Shown: positions 16,381 to 23,883 of the stretch, piece after piece
How the letters are laid out: every line of letters begins with the position of its first letter
How positions within the stretch are numbered: the stretch's first letter is position 1
NCBI GenBank assembly: GCA_945278685.1
Contig: CALYPW010000003.1
Span: 1-42,080, forward strand
Reading direction: 5' to 3'
DNA from: an uncultured Dolosicoccus sp.
GTDB lineage: Bacteria; Bacillota; Bacilli; Lactobacillales; Aerococcaceae
Length of the DNA: 42,080 nt
Translations under genes and position numbers: made by a program
Notes under the pieces: model-generated
What the model saw: only the letters and a program-made list of their open reading frames with translations
What the model was told of the DNA's origin: nothing
Database searches by the model: none

Positions 16381-17022
16381 TTAGGATCCACTTGGGCGAA
16401 TACTTGCCATAGGGTCCAAGCGTTTCTCTAAAAGGCCCAGCAAGTAGTCGGCAAGTAAAGCTAAGACTGTGACGGGAATCGTTCCACCAAGGATCATTCC
16501 AATGTCATAATAATCCAAACCAACGAAGATAATCTCTCCAAGCCCTCCACCGCCAATATAAGCAGCAAGCGTGGCCCAAGAAATCACATAAACCGCCGAT
16601 AAACGTACACCCGCCATAATGATTGGCATGGCCATGGGAATTTCCACTTGGGTGATAACTTCCCAATCCGTCATGCCCTGTCCCTTTGCGGCATCTTTTA
16701 AGTCCCTATCGACCCCTTCAATTCCAATGTAGGTATTACGCATGATGGGTAAGAGTGAATAGATGAACAATGCAATCGTTGCCGGAACCTTACCGATTCC
16801 CAAGAAAGGAATCATTAAGGCTAAGAGCGCCAGTGTTGGAATGGTCTGAAAAAGGCCTGCCAAAGACATAACAACATCTGCAACCTTGGGCAAACGCGTC
16901 AAGATCAAGCCGGCAGGAACTGCGACTATTAAGCCTAGGAATAAAGCGAGCAATGATATCTGAATGTGTTCCATGGTTAGTGTCACAATGTCTGCGCCAT
17001 GTTGTTGGAAAAATTCAGCCAT
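16381..17022 (-). CDS. opuCB: osmoprotectant ABC transporter permease
   Basis: First membrane subunit of the transporter, 213 residues. Hydrophobic helices lie at about 20-45, 50-75, 80-100, 130-155 and 175-200. The coupling loop GQGMTDWEVITQVEIPMAM resembles that of the second permease, so the pair arose by duplication. The ATG lies two bases after the opuCA stop and is served by GAGGAGGAATAA within the end of opuCA, so ATPase and permease are co-translated. The product imports quaternary ammonium osmolytes during osmotic or cold stress in known relatives. Confidence 0.9.
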   Translation of the reverse strand: MAEFFQQHGADIVTLTMEHIQISLLALFLGLIVAVPAGLILTRLPKVADVVMSLAGLFQTIPTLALLALMIPFLGIGKVPATIALFIYSLLPIMRNTYIGIEGVDRDLKDAAKGQGMTDWEVITQVEIPMAMPIIMAGVRLSAVYVISWATLAAYIGGGGLGEIIFVGLDYYDIGMILGGTIPVTVLALLADYLLGLLEKRLDPMASIRPSGS

Positions 17023-17024
17023 GC

Positions 17025-18221
17025 TTATTCCTCCTCACTGAGATTTTCAATGTCCTCGGATGTGGGATAGGCTTCCGTAGATTCCTCTGTCACTTCACCA
17101 CTGTCGCCCCAAATAGCGTTATAAACCACATCTACTAGGGTTCCTCGAGTCACAATTCCTACCAGTTGATAGAAATCATTGACAATTGGAATGTGTGAAA
17201 TTCCGCGGCGTAAAATCTTTTGAACCGTTTCACGAATTAAAGCGTTCTGGTTGACTGTATACAGATCTGTTCGCATGATGTCCGAAACGCTGGTGGCCGA
17301 ACGGGCACGTCGTTGAATGTCTGCCAGTTCGACAATTCCCTTTAAGTAGTTCTGCTTGTCAACCACTAACACGGAGTCTACGCGTCTGTCGCGCATGAGG
17401 CGCAAGGCATCTTGCAGGGATTCTCCTGGTGTCACAGTGACAGGATTTTCATTCATTACTTCTTTAATAGTCGTGACATCCGCACTTGTTTCGATCAAGC
17501 GGTCTTGCCCAATAAATTCACGGACGAAATCATTGGCTGGATTATTTAAAATTTCTGCAGGAGTTCCAACCTGTACAATCTCACCATGACTCATAATGAC
17601 AATCTTAGTCGCCATGTGCAAAGCTTCATCCATGTCGTGGGTTACAAAGACAATGGTCTTGCCTAAGTTTTCTTGCAATCCTTTGATCAATTCCTGCAAG
17701 GAATCACGGGTGATCGGGTCAAGGGCCCCTAAAGGCTCATCCATCAAAATGATGTCTTGATCCGCAGCTAAAGCACGAACGACTCCAACTCTTTGTTGCT
17801 GTCCTCCGGATAATTCATGGGGATAATTGTCTAAGTAACTTTCTGGTAACTCCGCCAGACCAATGAGACGACGCGCCGTTTCATCTTGACGCTCTTCGCT
17901 CCAACCCAATAAACGTGGAACCATTGTAATGTTATCGCGAATCGTTAAATGGGGCATTAACCCAACGTTTTGGATGACGTACCCGATGCGGCGGCGCAAT
18001 TCAACTGGGTCCTGGTCCATGACATCTTCGCCATCGATCAAGACTTGCCCACTTGTATGTTCAGTCATCCGATTAATCATTCTCATTGTCGTGGTCTTAC
18101 CAGAACCTGACGTTCCGATAATACAGACAAAATCTCCATCTTCAATTTTTAAGTTGAAATCTGAAACAGCTTTTTCGCTAGCTCCTGGATAAATCTTCTC
18201 AACATTTATAAATTCAATCAT
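17025..18221 (-). CDS. opuCA: osmoprotectant ABC transporter ATP-binding protein with tandem CBS domains
   Basis: ATPase subunit. The ABC domain (about 1-240) shows Walker A GTSGSGKTTTMR, signature LSGGQQQRVGV and Walker B IILMDEPLGALDP. Two CBS domains follow (about 250-310, KEVMNENPVTVTPGES; and 310-370, SDIMRTDLYTVNQNAL); in OpuA/OpuC-type ATPases these sense ionic strength or nucleotides. The acidic tail EESTEAYPTSEDIENLSEEE is notable, since acidic tails modulate the ionic-strength response in OpuA. The ORF track begins at 18245, but the ATG at 18221 has AGGAGG nine bases upstream and gives MIEFINVEK, the normal start; 398 residues. It is first in the operon, behind a TTGACC-TATAAG promoter and a leader of about 90 bases. 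Confidence 0.93.
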   Translation of the reverse strand: MIEFINVEKIYPGASEKAVSDFNLKIEDGDFVCIIGTSGSGKTTTMRMINRMTEHTSGQVLIDGEDVMDQDPVELRRRIGYVIQNVGLMPHLTIRDNITMVPRLLGWSEERQDETARRLIGLAELPESYLDNYPHELSGGQQQRVGVVRALAADQDIILMDEPLGALDPITRDSLQELIKGLQENLGKTIVFVTHDMDEALHMATKIVIMSHGEIVQVGTPAEILNNPANDFVREFIGQDRLIETSADVTTIKEVMNENPVTVTPGESLQDALRLMRDRRVDSVLVVDKQNYLKGIVELADIQRRARSATSVSDIMRTDLYTVNQNALIRETVQKILRRGISHIPIVNDFYQLVGIVTRGTLVDVVYNAIWGDSGEVTEESTEAYPTSEDIENLSEEE

Positions 18222-18320
18222 AATTAAAATCCTCCTAGGTTCCACATTAATAACTTACCACTTAAAAGGCTTAACAACAAGTTTTATACAGGTTTAAAGA
18301 TCGCGAAAGTGTCCTTAACC

Positions 18321-18349
18321 CTTATAAATATTGGGAAAATACCGGTCAA
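18321..18349 (-). promoter_or_regulatory. promoter of the osmoprotectant operon
   Basis: Minus-strand TTGACC (18349-18344), a 17-base spacer and TATAAG (18326-18321), each matching consensus at five of six positions. Transcription would start near 18314, giving an A/T-rich leader of about 90 bases before opuCA. The gene-free stretch 18222-18530 holds this promoter, a small hairpin at 18368-18389, the reductase terminator, and nothing else recognised. Confidence 0.65.
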
Positions 18350-18367
18350 AAACATTATAAAAACTCT

Positions 18368-18389
18368 AAAAAAACAGGTGTTTTCACCT
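18368..18389 (-). terminator. small hairpin with T-tract upstream of the osmoprotectant promoter
   Basis: AGGTG-AAAA-CACCT on the minus strand (18389-18376) is followed by GTTTTTTT. The stem has only five base pairs but a long T run. It lies between the aldo/keto reductase terminator and the opuCA promoter, so it may be a backup terminator. Confidence 0.45.
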
Positions 18390-18492
18390 CTAAAAGATGG
18401 AAATATTGTCCGGATAGCATCTTTTCATTTTATTTTTGATGTTTACTTTCGGAATATGTTAATTCTATGTGTTCTAAATTGAATGATTTTTC

Positions 18493-18519
18493 AAGAAAAA
18501 AGCGTCTGATCGTCGCTTT
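18493..18519 (-). terminator. terminator after the aldo/keto reductase
   Basis: AAAGCG (18499-18504) pairs with CGCTTT (18514-18519) around a nine-base loop, and the minus strand continues TTTTC. It is short but well placed, 12 bases past the stop. Confidence 0.6.
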
Positions 18520-18530
18520 CAAATAAACGA

Positions 18531-19361
18531 TTAAAATTCTTGATGAAGGGATGGGTGCATCCCTTCTCGGCGCCCAGTTGGGCGATGAAGTTGGTCGACT
18601 AACGCTATCTCTTCTGGAGTAAGTTCAAAACTAAAAACATCAAGATTCGTTGCTTGACGTTCTGAATGACTGGACTTGGGGATGGGCAAGATGTCAGATT
18701 GCACCATCCAACGCAGGATAATCTGCGCAACAGTTCGGTGATGGGCATGGGCAATTTCAAGCAAGATCGGTTCTTCTAGAACAGAAGATGCACGTCCGAG
18801 CGGACTCCAAGCTTGCGTAATAATTCCTTTTTTGGTGTCCACCGATCGCTGTTCCGCCTGATTGAAATAGGGGTTTAATTCAATTTGATTTACGACCGGT
18901 AAAACGCCGGTTTCTTCTTCTAAACGTTTCAGGTGTTCAGGCAAGAAGTTACTCACCCCTATGGAACGAATGAGGCCACGTTCTTGAGCGTCAATCATGG
19001 CTTGCCAAGCCTCCACATACAAATTCTCTAAAGGATTGGGCCAATGGATCAAATAAAGATCAATATGGTCCAAATCTAAACGATAGAGGGATTCCTCAAT
19101 GGCTTGGGTCGCCAAATCGTAGGCATGATAACGCCCCGGCAGTTTGGAAGTAACCGTGATCTCATCGCGCAAAACATCAGTGTTTCGAATGGCGCGCCCC
19201 ACACTTCCTTCATTGTCGTAGTTAAAAGCCGAATCGATTAAGCGATAACCCTTCTGCAAAGCACTTTCCATGACTTCAACGGCCTGCTGGCCTCTCATGG
19301 GGTGGGTACCAAACCCAATCTTCGGGATGGTGTGTCCGTCGGATAACTGATAAAATTCCAT
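18531..19361 (-). CDS. aldo/keto reductase (YvgN/YtbE/DkgA-like)
   Basis: NADPH-dependent reductase of aldehydes and dicarbonyls. The catalytic tetrad is complete: Asp43 and Tyr48 in DSAFNYDNEGSVG, Lys73 in TSKLPGRY, and His106 in LYLIHWPNP. The conserved SIGVSNFLPEHL, QIELNPYFNQ and ITQAWSPLGR segments follow, and the C-terminal PIPKSSHSERQATN binds the cofactor phosphate. At 276 residues it is full length. GGAGAATTGCC precedes the ATG. It diverges from pncA across about 107 bases that hold overlapping inverted repeats, so the two may share a regulator. The physiological substrate is unknown; methylglyoxal or diketogluconate reduction is typical of the family. Confidence 0.92.
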   Translation of the reverse strand: MEFYQLSDGHTIPKIGFGTHPMRGQQAVEVMESALQKGYRLIDSAFNYDNEGSVGRAIRNTDVLRDEITVTSKLPGRYHAYDLATQAIEESLYRLDLDHIDLYLIHWPNPLENLYVEAWQAMIDAQERGLIRSIGVSNFLPEHLKRLEEETGVLPVVNQIELNPYFNQAEQRSVDTKKGIITQAWSPLGRASSVLEEPILLEIAHAHHRTVAQIILRWMVQSDILPIPKSSHSERQATNLDVFSFELTPEEIALVDQLHRPTGRREGMHPSLHQEF

Positions 19362-19404
19362 GGCAATTCTCCTTCTTTATCGATTATCTTAAGGGTAACA
19401 GATC

Positions 19405-19437
19405 ATTCGAGACTTTTCGAATAAAGTCTGTTATAAT
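19405..19437 (+). promoter_or_regulatory. pncA promoter with overlapping inverted repeats
   Basis: TGTTATAAT (19429-19437) is an extended -10 with a perfect TATAAT; no good -35 is present. Immediately upstream are two interlocking inverted repeats: ATTCGA-N6-TCGAAT (19405-19422) and GACTTT-N6-AAAGTC (19411-19428). They are mutually exclusive as hairpins and lie where an activator or repressor would act. The regulator is unknown. Confidence 0.5.
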
Positions 19438-19468
19438 GACGAGCAAACTATTTAAAGGAGAGACTTGG

Positions 19469-20017
19469 ATGAAACGCGCTTTATTAATTATTGATTATAC
19501 GGACGACTTCATCGCGGACGAAGGGGCCTTAACCGTTGGAAAACCTGGTCAAGACCTCCATGCCTATATTTTAGGACTGGCCGAAGGATTCTATGGAGCC
19601 GGAGATTATCTCGCCTTTATGGTGGATGAGCACGAACCAGATGATCCCTATCACCCAGAAACACAGCTCTTCCCGCCTCACAACCTGGCTGGAACCCCTG
19701 GCCAAGAGATGTATGGGGACTTGCAGAAGTTTTATGAGTCGATTCAAGACAGTCCACAAACGCTGCACCGAATGAAGACTCGTTATTCTGCGTTTGCAGG
19801 AACTGACCTGTTCATCAAGTTACGCGAGCGTCAGATCAACGAACTTCATCTGGTAGGCGTCAGTACGGAAATTTGTATCTTACATACCGCCATTGATGCT
19901 TTTAATCTTGGTTTCAAAGTCTATATTCATCAAGAAGGGGTCGCCAGCTTTAGTGCTGAAGGGCACGAGTGGGCCCTCAACCATTTCCGGAACGTTCTTG
20001 GATTTGCCGTTATTTAA
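19469..20017 (+). CDS. pncA: nicotinamidase (isochorismatase-like hydrolase)
   Basis: Converts nicotinamide to nicotinate for NAD salvage. The sequence closely follows B. subtilis PncA/YueJ. The triad residues are Asp9 (IIDYTDDF), Lys103 (MKTRYSAFAG) and Cys136 (VGVSTEICILHT). The metal site is formed by Asp53 and His55 (VDEHEPDD) and His71 (LFPPHNLAGT). The ORF track starts at 19436, inside the -10 element; the ATG at 19469 has AAAGGAGAG upstream and gives 182 residues, the family length. It is transcribed alone, divergently from the aldo/keto reductase, and ends at a bidirectional terminator. An isochorismatase of other specificity is possible but less likely given the full set of residues. 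Confidence 0.9.
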   Translation: MKRALLIIDYTDDFIADEGALTVGKPGQDLHAYILGLAEGFYGAGDYLAFMVDEHEPDDPYHPETQLFPPHNLAGTPGQEMYGDLQKFYESIQDSPQTLHRMKTRYSAFAGTDLFIKLRERQINELHLVGVSTEICILHTAIDAFNLGFKVYIHQEGVASFSAEGHEWALNHFRNVLGFAVI

Positions 20018-20232
20018 TCAAAAGAAAAAGAGCCTGTCCCATCAAAATGATGCGATAGGCTCTTTTTGAATGTAATAAGCCACTGGCGATATCTTTCTTT
20101 GATCAATTCTTCACTGGGATAGTTCGCATCCCAGTGATTGGGATTACCGAACAATCTTTGGACTTCTCGTCCATAATCAAAAATTTCCATCATTGCAGGA
20201 ATATCCGTAACGGTTGCTTTTCTAATTTTCAT
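20014..20232 (-). pseudogene. N-terminal fragment of a GNAT acetyltransferase
   Basis: The ORF begins MKIRKATVTDIPAMMEIFDYGREVQ, a typical GNAT N terminus (substrate-binding helices), and continues to about residue 50. The remaining codons are read through the pncA terminator hairpin and are not protein-like. The acetyl-CoA-binding motif of GNAT enzymes is missing, and full proteins have about 150-170 residues. The start overlaps the truA stop as ATGA, so the lost gene was once translationally coupled to truA. It is best viewed as the 5' remnant of a deleted gene whose junction now lies at the pncA terminator. Confidence 0.75.
20025..20067. terminator. bidirectional terminator between pncA and the truA operon
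   Basis: AAAAAGAGCCT (20025-20035) pairs with AGGCTCTTTTT (20057-20067); an inner CATC/GATG helix extends the stem. A run on one side and T run on the other allow it to stop transcription from both directions: pncA on plus and the ecf-truA operon on minus. Confidence 0.88.
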
Positions 20233-21032
20233 TCATCGGCCTCACTCTCGAGAAATAGTTCTTGATCATAATAAACCTTTAAAAGGTACAAACCATGAGG
20301 AGGTGCCGTCGGTCCTCCTTCATCGCGGTCTTTGACTTGAAGAAGTCGACGAAATTCGTCCACCGGTTTGCGCCCATTGCCGATTTGTAACAAGGTACCA
20401 ACAATGATTCTTACCATATTGTACAAAAAACCATTGCCCCGTAAACGAATAAGGACTTCTTGATTTTCAAAATCTCTTTCAACCCTTGCGACATAGAGCG
20501 TTCTTTCAAGATTTTCTTTATCGGTCTTTGACGAACAAAAACTCGTAAAATCATGGGTACCAATTAAATCATTCAAAGCAGATTGCATATGATCGATGTT
20601 CAGTGAATAAGGGTGATGGAGCGTATAAAGGCGTTTGAAAGGATCTGAATAGCGACTGGTATCGATGCGGTAAAGGTATTCGCGTTCCTTGGCCAAATAC
20701 CGAACATGGAAATCTTCGGTCACCACTCGAGCTTCCAACATGCGAATCGAACGATCCATGAGAGTGTTCATGGCCCTGACAAATACATCTGGTTCCAAGT
20801 AGGCAGGATAATCAAAATGAATGACCTGTCCGAGAGCATGAACTCCAGAATCAGTTCGCCCAGACCCATGAACCTGAATACGTTCACCCTTGGGCAACTT
20901 AGCCATACGCGCCAGGGACTTTTCAATCTCTGCTTGCACGCTTCGTCCGTTCTCTTGAATTTGAAAACCCACATAAGGCGTTCCATCATACTCAATCAAA
21001 CAAGCATAACGAATTCCGTTAGGTTTATCCAT
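20229..21032 (-). CDS. truA: tRNA pseudouridine(38-40) synthase
   Basis: Isomerises uridines 38-40 in the anticodon arm of many tRNAs. The catalytic aspartate is Asp61 in HGSGRTDSGVHALGQVIHF, and FLYNMVRIIVGTLLQIG is the conserved C-terminal segment. The 267 residues are slightly longer than usual because of an acidic tail. The start overlaps ecfT by eight bases with only a weak ribosome binding site, so translation is probably coupled. This is the standard ecfA1-ecfA2-ecfT-truA order of Lactobacillales. The rplM-rpsI pair that normally follows is not here but lies near 41 kb; a GNAT remnant follows instead. Confidence 0.96.
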   Translation of the reverse strand: MDKPNGIRYACLIEYDGTPYVGFQIQENGRSVQAEIEKSLARMAKLPKGERIQVHGSGRTDSGVHALGQVIHFDYPAYLEPDVFVRAMNTLMDRSIRMLEARVVTEDFHVRYLAKEREYLYRIDTSRYSDPFKRLYTLHHPYSLNIDHMQSALNDLIGTHDFTSFCSSKTDKENLERTLYVARVERDFENQEVLIRLRGNGFLYNMVRIIVGTLLQIGNGRKPVDEFRRLLQVKDRDEGGPTAPPHGLYLLKVYYDQELFLESEADE

Positions 21033-21825
21033 TTCTCAAAAACACCATACCCGCCGTCAGGACTAATAGCGCAACGAGCACATAGGCATCCTCGTGTTTA
21101 AAGGACAGTTCACGAAAAGTCGTGCGTCCTTCTCCACCGCGATAACCTCTAACCTCCATCGCTAGGGCGGTTTCTTCTGCTCGGTTAAAGGCGCTTACAA
21201 AGAGTGGCACCATAATGGAAACCATGGCCTGGATGCGTTCCCTTAAAGACCCGTGATTAAATTCCACCCCGCGAGCTCTTTGAGCGTTCATAATTTTGCT
21301 GGTCTCATCTAAAAGTGTTGGTACGTAACGCAAGGCAATCGATAACATCATGGCTACATCATGGGCAGGGAATCCGACCTTCTCCAAAGGCCTAAGGACA
21401 CTCTCTATGCCATCGGTTAGTTGTAAAGGTGAAGTCGTCAGTGTTAGAAGGGTAGACATAGAAATAATCAAAACCAAACGGATAAATATAAAGACCGCGT
21501 TACGTACACCTGCAGAGGTTACCTTCAAGACCCCCCATTCGAAATACACGTCGCCACCAGTACTAAAAAAAACCTGAAAAACGACCGTGAATAAAACCAT
21601 GAATAACATGGGACGAAGACCGTCCAGAAAATATTTCAACGAAATTCCCGAACTCAAAACACCTAGAAGAACAAACACCCCTGCCAATCCATAGGTCCAC
21701 CAGTTGTTGGCCAAAAGTGCCAACACGATAAAATAAAAACTGGCAAAGAGTTTGGTGCGTGGATCCAAGCGGTGAATGAAAGAGTTGCCTTGAATAAATC
21801 GTCCTAACAATAAATTATTAAACAT
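21025..21825 (-). CDS. ecfT: energy-coupling factor transporter transmembrane protein EcfT
   Basis: Membrane scaffold linking the EcfA1/EcfA2 ATPases to exchangeable vitamin-binding S components. It has an N-terminal FIHRLDPRTKL segment, several hydrophobic helices at about 28-65, 70-85, 105-130 and 240-262, and the two coupling helices ending in arginine-glycine motifs, ARGVEF and VRGYRGG, that insert into the ATPases. At 266 residues it is full length. It overlaps ecfA2 and truA by eight bases each. As a group II ECF module it would serve S components for riboflavin, folate, biotin and others encoded elsewhere. Confidence 0.95.
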   Translation of the reverse strand: MFNNLLLGRFIQGNSFIHRLDPRTKLFASFYFIVLALLANNWWTYGLAGVFVLLGVLSSGISLKYFLDGLRPMLFMVLFTVVFQVFFSTGGDVYFEWGVLKVTSAGVRNAVFIFIRLVLIISMSTLLTLTTSPLQLTDGIESVLRPLEKVGFPAHDVAMMLSIALRYVPTLLDETSKIMNAQRARGVEFNHGSLRERIQAMVSIMVPLFVSAFNRAEETALAMEVRGYRGGEGRTTFRELSFKHEDAYVLVALLVLTAGMVFLRNG

Positions 21826-22672
21826 GGCTTTCCCTCAATATTCTCTCCACAACTCCTGAAGCATCCTTGGGCAATCCCCCATCGGGTGCCAAATCCAAAT
21901 CATTCAACCATTTAACGCTTTCAGGAACATCCAGTTGCTTAGAACTCAACCAATCAGAATCTCTGAAAATATCTTCCGTAGTTCCTTGACGAATAACGGT
22001 TCCTTCTTCAAGAATTACTACTTCATCGGCATACTTGATCACATCATCCATTTGATGGGTGACCAACACGATGGTCAAATCCTCTTCCCGTTGAATTTTT
22101 TGGAACATTTCCATCATTAATGAATGGCGCTTTGGATCCAATCCTGCTGTTGGCTCATCCAAGACTAAAACTTCGGGTTCTAAAGCCATGATGCCAGCAA
22201 TAGCCGTGCGCCGCATCTGTCCACCACTTAATTCAAAGGGAGAACGCTCAAAAAGCTCCTCGCCAATATGAACAAGGGCTAGCTTTTCTCGAGCAACCTT
22301 CTCTGCTTCTTCAGGTGTTTTCTTGAAATTTAAAGGGCCAAACATAACATCTTCCAAAACCGTTTCACCAAAAAGTTGCGACTCTGGAAACTGAAAGACG
22401 ATCCCGACTTTGTGCCGAAGATCCCTCAACGATCGACTCTTTTTGTCAGCCGTCAAGACGTAATCATCCACTTGAATACGGCCTACCGTAGGACGTAAAA
22501 GTCCATTCAAGTGCTGAATCAAAGTAGACTTGCCAGATCCAGTATGACCGATCACCGCAGTAATCTTTCCGCGAGAAATATCTAGATCAATGTCATAAAT
22601 GGCAGGGACAGCCATTGGCGTGCCGGCTTGATAGGTATGACCTAAGCCCTTGATAGATATTGCCGAATCCAA
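21818..22672 (-). CDS. ecfA2: energy-coupling factor transporter ATPase EcfA2
   Basis: One of two ATPases of the ECF vitamin transporter. It shows Walker A GHTGSGKSTLI, a Q-loop FQFPESQLFGETV typical of EcfA2 (EcfA'), signature LSGGQMRRTAI and Walker B VLVLDEPTAGLDP. The start codon is TTG at 22672: GAGGAG lies eight bases upstream and no nearby ATG fits. The gene overlaps ecfA1 by 31 bases, so translation begins inside the ecfA1 coding region. The protein has 284 residues, the family length. Confidence 0.95.
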   Translation of the reverse strand: MDSAISIKGLGHTYQAGTPMAVPAIYDIDLDISRGKITAVIGHTGSGKSTLIQHLNGLLRPTVGRIQVDDYVLTADKKSRSLRDLRHKVGIVFQFPESQLFGETVLEDVMFGPLNFKKTPEEAEKVAREKLALVHIGEELFERSPFELSGGQMRRTAIAGIMALEPEVLVLDEPTAGLDPKRHSLMMEMFQKIQREEDLTIVLVTHQMDDVIKYADEVVILEEGTVIRQGTTEDIFRDSDWLSSKQLDVPESVKWLNDLDLAPDGGLPKDASGVVERILRESHV

Positions 22673-23478
22673 GCTAATAACTCCTCTCTTGATAAATAAT
22701 GACCGGGAACAGGCAGACCCTTCGCTCGAAGTTCTTGTTGAACTTTGGTATGAAAAGGTGAATCTAATCCATAATCTTCCAAATTGGCGCGGGCATAAAT
22801 ATCTCCAGGAGCCCCATCGCCAGCGATTTTACCTTTATCTAGAACAATTAAACGATCCGCCAAACTCGCCTCTTCTACATCATGGGTGATAGAAATCACC
22901 GTTAAACCATATTCTTGCTTCAGTTCTCGAACCACCTGAATCATTTCTTGGCGTCCCTTGGGGTCTAACATGGCTGTGGCTTCATCAAGGATCACGATAT
23001 TGGGACGCAAAACAATCACACCGGCCAAGGCTACGCGCTGCTTTTGACCGCCCGAAAGCTTTACAGGTTCACTAGTGGCATAATCTTTCATCCGCACCTG
23101 TGTCAATCCGTCATTCACTCGCCGAACCATTTCTTCACGTTCGACGCCGAGATTTTCTAGACCAAAGGCAACGTCATCTTCAACAATCGCTCCCACAAAC
23201 TGATTGTCCGGATTTTGAAAAACCATGCCAATGTTACGGCGGATTTCCCAAACGGTTTCTTCATTCAGCGACAAGCCGTCCACATAAATTTCTCCAGCAT
23301 CTGCTTCGATTAACCCGACGATCAACTTGGCCAAGGTGGATTTACCCGATCCATTGGCCCCAATAATTCCTAACCATTCTCCTTGAGCAACCTCAAGAGA
23401 GAAATCATCAAACACCTTGCCAGTTTCTTGTGAATAACTAAATGTTAAATTCTCGATGCTAATAATTGGTTCCTTCAT
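22642..23478 (-). CDS. ecfA1: energy-coupling factor transporter ATPase EcfA1
   Basis: First gene of the ecfA1-ecfA2-ecfT-truA operon. Motifs are Walker A GANGSGKSTLAK, Q-loop FQNPDNQFVGAIV typical of EcfA1, signature LSGGQKQRVAL and Walker B IVILDEATAMLDP. Of the two in-frame ATGs, the one at 23487 touches AAAGG; the one at 23478 (MKEPIISI) has nine bases of spacing and is preferred, giving 278 residues. In most relatives rplQ lies directly upstream; here the upstream neighbour is the remnant of a secreted-protein gene, so the locus has been rearranged and the operon must rely on its own promoter. Confidence 0.95.
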   Translation of the reverse strand: MKEPIISIENLTFSYSQETGKVFDDFSLEVAQGEWLGIIGANGSGKSTLAKLIVGLIEADAGEIYVDGLSLNEETVWEIRRNIGMVFQNPDNQFVGAIVEDDVAFGLENLGVEREEMVRRVNDGLTQVRMKDYATSEPVKLSGGQKQRVALAGVIVLRPNIVILDEATAMLDPKGRQEMIQVVRELKQEYGLTVISITHDVEEASLADRLIVLDKGKIAGDGAPGDIYARANLEDYGLDSPFHTKVQQELRAKGLPVPGHYLSREELLAWIRQYLSRA

Positions 23479-23505
23479 AACACCCATCCTTTATATACAA
23501 CAGTT

Positions 23506-23534
23506 ATTATAATCAAAAAGCCAGACAAACTAAA
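23506..23534 (-). promoter_or_regulatory. candidate ecfA1 operon promoter
   Basis: A perfect minus-strand TATAAT (23511-23506) lies 27 bases before the ecfA1 ATG, with TTTAGT (23534-23529) 17 bases upstream as a poor -35. Only the -10 is convincing. Confidence 0.4.
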
Positions 23535-23577
23535 GAGAGTTGAGCCATCTCTCTTATAAAAGAGTTTGAGAGTATCA

Positions 23578-23679
23578 TCTTCTGCCGAGGCTGACCGTGC
23601 TGAAACCATCGAGAAGGCAAATGCACATGAAAATAGTGCTCTGTTAAAAATGTGCTTCTTCAGTGCTTATTCCTTTCAT
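23578..23679 (-). repeat. second copy of the CHAP-protein 5' end (signal-peptide remnant)
   Basis: These roughly 100 bases align without gaps to 25761-25862, including a GAAAGGA ribosome binding site and a signal peptide. On the minus strand the frame after the RBS reads KKHIFNRALFSCAF and then FSMVSARSASAE, against KKHIFNKTLFSCAF in the other copy. The codon at the expected start is CTG. Beyond the cleavage site the similarity ends and the frame runs toward ecfA1 without a recognisable domain. It looks like the 5' stump of a deleted paralogue. The gene-free stretch 23479-23883 holds this stump, the ecfA1 promoter candidate and the CHAP gene terminator. Confidence 0.75.
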
Positions 23680-23776
23680 CCAACAATCAACACATGACAA
23701 AATAATTGGTGTACTATTACATCGACCTCACAGCGAAAAAATGCTTTCTAAAAAACCTAGAAGAAATATCGCACAT

Positions 23777-23814
23777 AAAAATAACCTCCTAAATCTTTAT
23801 CTGACTTTAGGAGG
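23777..23814 (-). terminator. terminator after the CHAP pseudogene
   Basis: CCTCCTAAA (23785-23793) pairs perfectly with TTTAGGAGG (23806-23814) around a 12-base loop, followed on the minus strand by TTATTTTTA. Confidence 0.8.
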
Positions 23815-23883
23815 CTACTTCAGTTTCTAATTGCATCGTGTGTTTAGCCTTGATATCCTTGAACTTTTCTTATCGTCAATTGC

